A DNA stretch of 64,000 nt from Jaapia argillacea MUCL 33604 (taxonomy: Eukaryota > Basidiomycota > Agaricomycetes > Jaapiales > Jaapiaceae): positions 1,897,036-1,961,035 of the forward strand of contig KL197710.1 of the NCBI GenBank assembly GCA_000697665.1, read 5' to 3'. The notes beneath the pieces were generated by a model. That model ran no database searches and was not told the DNA's origin. It was given only the letters and a program-made list of their open reading frames with translations. Both the position numbers and the translations under genes were made by a program. Position 1 is the stretch's first letter; each line of letters opens with the position of its first letter. Positions 57,008 through 64,000 of the stretch are shown here, piece by piece.

Positions 57008-59307
57008 ATGTCCCAGTGGTCCTTAGCCCAGGTCGCAGAACACAATTCGTCGAGGTACGCCCCGCTTTTGTCTCCGTAGCGTAGCACACGCTTATTGACG
57101 GCGTGTTCATAGTTCGTGTTGGGTTATTATCAAGAACAAAGTCTACGATGTGACAGAATTCCTACCCGTAAGTCTTCCCATACACTACTACTCACTTTCC
57201 ATCCTTTTCCTGATATTCGAGCGACCAGGAACACCCAGGAGGATCGAAAATCATCCTCAGATACGCTGGGAAGGATGCCACGGCTGCCTACGAGCCCATC
57301 CACCCTCCCGATGCCCTGGAGAAGAACCTTCCTAAATCAAAGCATCTGGGATCTCTCGATACCGCCGGTGCGAGCGAGATGACCAAAGCCAGGGAGAACA
57401 AGCAGAAGACAAAGGATGAGTTGAGGATGGAGCAGGCGGAGAAGGAGAAACCCCCTTTAAGCCAGGTCCTCAGCGTTTTGGAGATGGAGGTACGCGCCTT
57501 TCTCGTTTATGTACTCCCCAACACCAGCTAACATGGTTCCGCAATCAGGAGATCGCCAGGAAGTTGATTTCGTACAAGGCCCTCATGTACTACTCCTCCG
57601 CCGCAGACGATGAAATCAGTATGTATCTCCCCATCTCACACTCCCAAGACGCTAACCTTACACTTCCTCCTATCCTTCCAGCTGGCCGAGAAAACATCCG
57701 CGCATTCGGACGTTTATACTTCCACGCCAGAGTTATGCGTCCCATATCCCACTGCGACCCATCAACTACAATACTAGGCTACAAGTCCAGTCTTCCCCTC
57801 TTCGTCAGTGGCGCAGCTCTCGCCAAGCTTGGCCACCCACTAGGTAAGCCAGCTCCACCCCTCTCAAAATTACGTCTAACACTAAAGCCCATTATCAGGT
57901 GAAGCAAACATTACCCGAGGGGCAGGCCGCTGTGGCCTAATCCAAATGGTCTCCTCAAACGCTTCCCTCTCCTACGCCTCTATCGCCGAAGCCGCTCTTT
58001 CCCTCCGCACCACTCACCCCAACATTCCCCCCACAACCCTCTTCTTCCAACTCTACAAACACAAAACTGATTCCATCGCCATCGAGCGAATTCGTGAGGT
58101 AGAAAGATTAGGATATAAAGCCATTTTCTTGACGGTTGATGCGCCCGTGCCGGGGAATAGGGAGAGGGATATCAAGGCTCCGTTTGTTATTGAGGCGCAG
58201 GAGGCTGAGGCCGAGGCGAAAGGCGGGAAGGAGGCACCGTTGGTTAATAAGGATGATGATGAGGAGATTAGCAGGACGGGAACTGCTGGGGCGTTGATTC
58301 AAAATGATGATCGGGATATGAGTTGGGGAAGGGTGAGTGCCCCGTTCTCGTAATCGTCGGTTTGAGCTGATGGCATATTTGAAGACTATCCCGTGGTTGA
58401 GGAGTGTTACGAAGCTCCCGATCGTAGTAAAAGGTGATCCTCGGTTTCTTGTATAGTCCAAATACACACACTGACTATATGCGCAGGTATCCAATGTGTT
58501 GAGGTACGTCTGATTGATGTGGCGTCTGGACATCATTGTGAATCCTTTTGTTAGGACGCAGTTCTGGCTGCAGAAGCGGGTGTAGATGGCATCGTCATCT
58601 CGAACCACGGTGGTAAGCCTCAAATTTTGTCTGTCAGCACTTATGGGCTCACCACATCTTGCAGGACGACAATTGGAATAGTTCGTGCCTCCTCTTCACC
58701 GAGTTATTCAAGAAACTTAAGAGTCATCCTTTTAGTTCATTACCCTCCATAGATGTTTTATACCGGTTGCGAAAGCAACGACCTGACGTGTTCAACAAGA
58801 TAGAAGGTGAGTTTTTCTTTACTTCCATTATTTCCACATGCTAATTCGCTTTCCTTGACAAAAAACAGTTTATATGGATGGTGGAGTTCGTCGTGGAACT
58901 GGTGAGCTTTACCTCCTTGGATCCTGAACAAACGCTCAATCCATTGAACTCAGATGTGGTCAAAGCGTTATGCCTAGGCGCCAAAGCAGTTGGCATGGGA
59001 CGACCCTTCCTCTATGCACAGAGCGTAAGTCCCGCTCCGAACCCACCATCATAGCGTCAAACTGAGCTGTTTCCATTGCACATGACAGGCATACGGCGAA
59101 GCTGGAGTCGTCAAAGCTATCCGGCTACTGGAGCGCGAGATCACCACCGGTATGCGATTGTTGGGCGCTACCAAAGTCAGTGAACTGGTGCCTGAGATGG
59201 TGAGCAGCGAAGTTGTCCTACACTTGATTGATTATCGACGCTAATAACGGGATGGCGTGTCACAGGTTGAGCAAGTTAGCTGGGAACCGCTACCGGCGAA
59301 GCTGTAA
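57008..59307 (+). CDS. CYB2: Flavocytochrome b2 (L-lactate dehydrogenase, cytochrome)
   Basis: Oxidises L-lactate to pyruvate. [15 protein letters not shown] begins a cytochrome b5 domain, with [20 protein letters not shown] and PIHPPDAL holding the two haem-binding His. The FMN domain has [32 protein letters not shown] and [51 protein letters not shown] (catalytic His), [20 protein letters not shown] and [20 protein letters not shown] follow. The end is [20 protein letters not shown], then WEPLPAKL. About twelve introns, some very close together, are joined in frame. No mitochondrial leader precedes the b5 domain, unlike yeast Cyb2. Some relatives oxidise glycolate or mandelate, so the substrate is not certain. 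Confidence 0.9.
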
Positions 59308-59500
59308 TGCAGTCGTATTCCGTTCTCCATCTATCTAGAACTGTCCCTCTCCCATTAGTTGGTTACATTCCGCTGCTGGAACGAGTGTGCAAGGTCCGGC
59401 AGTGAGTTACGTAAGGGTCCCGGCTGGACTGATGCTGTTTGGGATGCACTGCTTCACCAAGTCTTGACCTCATATAACTCCTACAAGTACTACCTTCCTC

Positions 59501-60540
59501 ATGGCACCCAAATCCATTGCCGCTTCCTTGCTTGAGAAAGCCGACAAGAAAGCAGAATCTTCCAGTGGCTGGTTCTCCTCTTCATCCACGAAATTTGAGG
59601 AGGCAGGTGATCTCTATCAGCAAGCCGCCAACGCCTTCAAGATCGACAAGCAATTCAAAGAAGCCGGAGACGCACACGCCAGAGAGGCGGAATGTCGAGA
59701 GAAGTGCAAGGAGGGTAATGAAGCTGCTAATGCGTGGTGGAATGCCGCCAAGGCATACAAACGAGTCGACCAGCAGCGTATGCTATCTCAAGTGCCTATT
59801 CTCAACCTCAGAAGTGTTGACCACAGACCATGTAGTGGCCATTCAGGCGTTATCGCAGACGATCACGCATTTGACTAAAGGCGGTCGATTCAGACAAGCG
59901 GCCGATAGGGAGAAGGAGATTGGGCAGATCTACCTCCAGGAGTTGCATGATCTGCGGAAGGCTTGTGAGAGTTTCGAGAGGGCTGGCGAGTGGTACAGTC
60001 AAGAAGATGCAACAGCGTCAGTTCACTCCATTCGAATCTGTCATGACCTTTCCATCTCACACAGATGTCTGCAGTACTGCCAATTCTTGCTTCAAGGATG
60101 CTGCGGACTTGCACGCCGACTTGGAGGAATACCCAGCAGCGATCGCGCGTTATGAGCAGGTAGCCGACCATTCCCTTACTTCCGCCCTTACGAGGTACAG
60201 CGTGAAGGAATACTGGCTTCGATCAAGCCTGTGTGCCCTTGCTATGGGGGTACGTACCCTTGCTACACTTTGTTGACCCCCTCGCTCACCCTGTGCGTCT
60301 TAGGATACCGTATCGGCGAAGCGGAATATGGCTCGTTACGCGTCCCTTGATACCACCTTTCCCTCCACACGTGAAGCAAGATTCGTCAACGCCATCACGG
60401 AGGCTTGTGAAAGTGGCGACCAGGAAGCCTTCACTGGCGCCGTAGTTGACTTCGATCAAGTGACCAAGCTCGATAATTGGAAGACTGGTATTCTGCTCAA
60501 GATCAAGAGGGGTATCCAGGACGAGCCCGGCTTGACGTAG
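59501..60540 (+). CDS. SEC17: Alpha-SNAP, vesicle fusion adaptor Sec17
   Basis: Binds SNARE complexes and recruits the NSF ATPase Sec18 to take them apart after membrane fusion. MAPKSIAASLLEKADKKAES and GWFSSSSTKFEEAGDLYQQA open a TPR-like helical repeat protein. EAANAWWNAAKAYKRVDQQ, LAIQALSQTITHLTKGGRFR and KACESFERAGEWYSQEDATA follow. ADLEEYPAAIARYEQVADHS then leads to the C-terminal DNWKTGILLKIKRGIQDEPG with LT at the end. The acidic/hydrophobic C-terminus that activates NSF is present. Four introns are joined in frame. Length of about 290 residues matches the family. Confidence 0.95.
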
Positions 60541-60692
60541 AGTGGTGACACTGCAATTAAGCGGATGAGGCGGTGTTATCGCATGTACAACACGGACATT
60601 ATCGAGGATCTATGACTATGTCTTGCACTATGTAGGCCGGTCTGGCAGCAGTAATGGAGACGACTCTAATAACCCTCTATTCTTGCTCTTCT

Positions 60693-63600
60693 CTATCGTT
60701 GATTATTGATGAGTGAAACTGCCCCTGGACCCACTCCTTCCTGGGGCTTCACTTTTCCCAATATCATCATGGCCAATTCATTCCAATATACTTGACTCTC
60801 CACTATGGGTCTGCCACGGAATTGGGCAGCGAGCAAGGATCCCAGTTGAGTTCGCAACCACTTGAGGGCAATGTTTGACTTGGGAGGTATTCGGAACTTG
60901 ATCTTGCGGTCGATGAACGCAGAGTCGGATATGAGCTAACCAGATAACTTAGTAGTGCTATGGATTTGGGAGGGATGAATCATACTTTGAAATCACATTC
61001 TCCACACAGCAGTAACAACCCGATGTCGTCAGCAGGCCCCGTCTCCCACGCATAGAGTTTCTTCGAGTGCCTGGGGTAGGCGTTGTACAGATATGGCAAA
61101 TGGGTAAAAGACAGAAGACCTACATCAAAGTAAAATAGTGGAGATGATTTACCCCGAAGTCACTGGCGTTCCTCCCAAAGTTCACAGATGAGGGATGGAA
61201 CGAGGCGATTTGACTGTTGCTGATGGTCTGCATATGCCCGTTCCTGGGATCAATGGATAATATCTTTGGGTACAAGCCCGCTGTCAGGGCAGCATTGACT
61301 AGAAAATAGTTCGATGAGTTGCAGTCCAGATCAGGTGGTATCGTGACGAAGCGTGTGCGACCTCGACCGAAGCGTGTACTAATCGGTAATTGTTAGGATG
61401 GAAGGTGTAGGAGTGGTAGAAATACTCACCGGCTAAGGTCACGGATGAGAGTTCTATCAGCTTCAATGAAGGATGCATCAATGAGGTATCTGTTGTAGCA
61501 ATAAGCACATGGAGAATTACGCGAGCGACGAGACAAACTGACCCCAAAAATTGCTGACGGAGTTCCTCAATCTGTTGTAAGTTCTGATGGCTAAGATAGC
61601 TCTGTCGACAGAATTTGTCAACGATTCCCGGAGTGGCTGAAGCTCGACGCCAACTAGAGAACGCGTTGTGGAGCGTCAGGAAGTCGGAGTTGTCTATGAC
61701 AGATTGGTTAGAAAGATGTAGTCGATGGTTGTTCTCACTGACCGACTCGGAACGAACTCTTCGCCAGTTCCGCCTCACGCGCGAAACCGAAGGGGGTGAG
61801 AAATGGCGACTTTGAATTGAGAGTCGCAGCGATGGTGAGGGCCGGATCGAGACAGCGAAACAAAGTGGCGACGAGGAGGAACTTTCCAAGATGCACATCC
61901 GTGGGTAACTTGCTGAGCAACCTACCCATCGGTGTGATTTCCTCTGAAGGTGACAAGGCGCGAACCTAAACACCGTAAATGTCATATATCAATCATATCG
62001 CTCATGGCGTCTGACTTACCTCAACAAGAGCCGAGACTGCTCTCTGGATGTTAAGGGACGAAGGTGGATCCAAAGCTCGGGAGAGGACATCTTCGATTGA
62101 TGTTCCTAACTTGACCTTCATAATCTTGATGCGAAGAGCCAAATCGGATAAGCTGAGCCTAGTCATCTCGGGCAAAGGATGGTCCGCCAACTTGAGGTAC
62201 GTTGAGATGCTTTTCAGAGTATCATTGACGAAACTCTCACCAAAGTGTCATGTCGGACTCTTGTGAAAAGATGGAAGCAAAGACCATCCTGGACGCGTCC
62301 TGCACGACCTCGCCGTTGCGCAGCATTGCTACGGGCAATAAACGTTTCCACAAGCCGACTGAGCTGTCGCTTCTCGTCGAATCTGTTGTTTTCCTTAGCG
62401 AATATATGCAAACAAACGTACTGGCAAACATACCTCATTTCTCGATGTTTCCCGGAATCGATGACACAAGTGATATCGGGGATGGTTATGCCCGTCTCAG
62501 CAATGTTCGTGGCTGAAACCAGGAAGAATGAGACCAGGAAGAATGAGAGTATGAAGGGAGGGGCTTATGAGAATTACCAATGACAATCTTTCGAACACCA
62601 GAGGGTGGCACATCAAATACGAGACTTTGATTTTCGCTGGAGATTGTCGAATGGAGGGGGTGAATACGGAACTGTTCAGTTCTAAATTGGGGGTGCGTCG
62701 ATAGGATGTCATTGAGACGGCGAATTTCGCCCATACCAGGCATGAAAACCAAGACGGCTGCAGAATAGGAGAAGTAATCATGGTCCTCGAAACATATGCG
62801 TTCAAGTAGTCGAATAATGAGGTCGTAGGGAATGGTTCTTTCATCTAGCAAGTTGACGGTGGACATTGTGCGAGTTGAATATCGTCTCTCCAACTTGATG
62901 GTTGCTTGAACCCCGTCGCTGTCATCGTCTTCATCAGCAGCTGTTTGTTCAGACCATTCAACAGGTGCTTTTCCTTGACGGTACTTGTCATGTACTAGAA
63001 GATTGTCAGCGGTAAGCATGGTTTATGAAGATGAAGGAACACACAGCGCCGGGCATATGGCGAGGTTTCCTGAATGCTCCATCCACTAAATTCTACGGCG
63101 TCCTCCAAGTAACGAATGTCGACGGGGAATGTCCGGCCGGGGACATGCAAAGTAGGACAGCCGCCAAAATAGGCCGAGATCTTGTTTGCATCCACCGTCG
63201 CTGACATCAAGATAATCCTGCAGAAGCTATATGAGAAAACAATAGAGGATATGGCCGGAAGAACTGACTTGAGGTCTCGGCGATACTCCATCAATGACTT
63301 CAGCACAATGAGCAGGAAGTCTGATTCTATAGATCGCTCATGTACCTGAGAAGTGGTAAGATTACACATAACTAAGCGGCAGGATGAGAACAAACCTCGT
63401 CAATGATGACGTGCTGTCAAGTCAATCAGATAAAGTATGGAATGATAGTGAAGGTATCATCTCACAGTGATTTCGTCAAAAGCAGTTCCTCGCCCACCAG
63501 TGCCAGTGCCGCCTTCCAGCATGCGAAGTGCAATGCCATTCGTAACGAAGGCGAGCCGAGTATTCTTCGATGTATTGCTCTCGAGGCGGATAGAATAGCC

Positions 63601-64000
63601 AACGAGAGAACTCATAGTTCCAACTGCGCCAGGGGGATCGCCTAGTTCACGCGAAACACGCTGTGCGAGGGATATAGCAGAAATGCGTCGAGGTTCGGTG
63701 CAGTAAATCTTGCAATTTCTTCCTTGAGATAGTTGATCTTCGAGAATAAAAGTTGGAACCTGAGTCGATTTCCCACTAAGAATGAATGTTAATCATAGCC
63801 ATGTTGTAATGTTGCTCAACGACATACCATCCAGTTTCACCACTAAGAACGAGAATTTGCGAATTTTCCAAGATTGAGATGATCTCCTCGCGATAGTGTG
63901 CTATGGGTAATTGGCTCCGATATTGCTATGGGGATATCCCTAAGCGACTCGGGCGAGGTAGTGTACCGAGGGACTCACAAGCATTTCCTGGTATCCTGGG
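60693..64000 (-). CDS. DEVH-box RNA helicase, DHX29/DHX57-like (5' part beyond edge)
   Basis: ATP-dependent RNA helicase; the N-terminus lies beyond the right edge. Reading from there: SGETGCGKSTQVPTFILED (motif I, across an intron), HVIIDEVHERSIESDFLLIV (motif II, DEVH), LMSATVDANKISAYFG (motif III) and YSAAVLVFMPGMGEIRRLN. VIATNIAETGITIPD (motif V) and SNAAQRRGRAGRVQDGLCFH (motif VI) follow. The helicase-associated and OB-fold C-terminus closes with KFRIPPKSNIALKWLRTQLG and stops at 60693. More than ten short introns are seen. DHX29 acts in translation initiation on structured mRNA and DHX57 is close to it; choice between them is not possible here. It converges with SEC17. Confidence 0.88.
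62519..62548. repeat. 15-base unit repeated twice inside a helicase intron
   Basis: The unit accaggaagaatgag occurs twice in perfect tandem. On the gene's strand it duplicates the pyrimidine-rich stretch just before the acceptor of the intron that splits motif V, so it lengthens the tract by one unit. Probably simple slippage. Confidence 0.7.

Overview
This is nuclear DNA of a filamentous basidiomycete, most likely an Agaricomycete. Genes lie close together on both strands. Almost every gene is cut by several short GT-AG introns, mostly 45-80 bases long, with ctaac/ctgac-like branch sites. Protein families typical of agarics recur: serine/proline-rich one-pass membrane proteins, DUF2235 hydrolases, GPI-anchored cupredoxins and an orphan membrane family with a GGGRWEVCGGAYALK signature. 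I saw no rRNA, tRNA, CRISPR array, transposon or virus-like element. All assignments rest on reading spliced exons by eye and on remembered families; no search was run.

Layout. 1-3650: three copies of one uncharacterised membrane-protein family, one truncated. 4400-9720: two related serine/proline-rich one-pass membrane proteins in opposite orientation around an isochorismatase-like cysteine hydrolase. 9900-19500: an orphan ORF, a Rab4 GTPase, a D-serine dehydratase (DSD1), an HSL-type esterase, a RidA-type enamine deaminase and a Dal5-like MFS transporter. 20000-26400: an RBM39/Rsd1 splicing factor, a prokaryote-like ketol-acid reductoisomerase homologue, an SDR dehydrogenase and a small cupin protein. 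26600-35500: PEX16, a coiled-coil orphan, a CorA-family channel with SMN in place of GMN, and RRP36. 35600-45500: a very large orphan multipass membrane protein and two tandem DUF2235 (Tle1-like) hydrolases. 45800-51200: NUS1, ribosomal protein eL22, the pseudouridine synthase CBF5 and an HD-domain protein. 51400-64000: a two-domain GPI-anchored cupredoxin, a SAP-domain/coiled-coil protein, flavocytochrome b2, SEC17 and a DEVH-box RNA helicase that runs off the right edge.

Most genes are unrelated housekeeping genes. Ribosome biogenesis and RNA work recurs (RRP36, CBF5, eL22, RBM39, the helicase), as does membrane traffic (Rab4, SEC17, PEX16, NUS1). The one plausible functional neighbourhood is DSD1 with RidA about 2.4 kb away: D-serine dehydratase makes a 2-aminoacrylate intermediate and RidA removes such enamines. 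The most unusual observations are an apparent 1-base exon near the end of the esterase, the prokaryote-like KARI, the SMN-type CorA channel, the tandem DUF2235 pair and the large orphan membrane protein.
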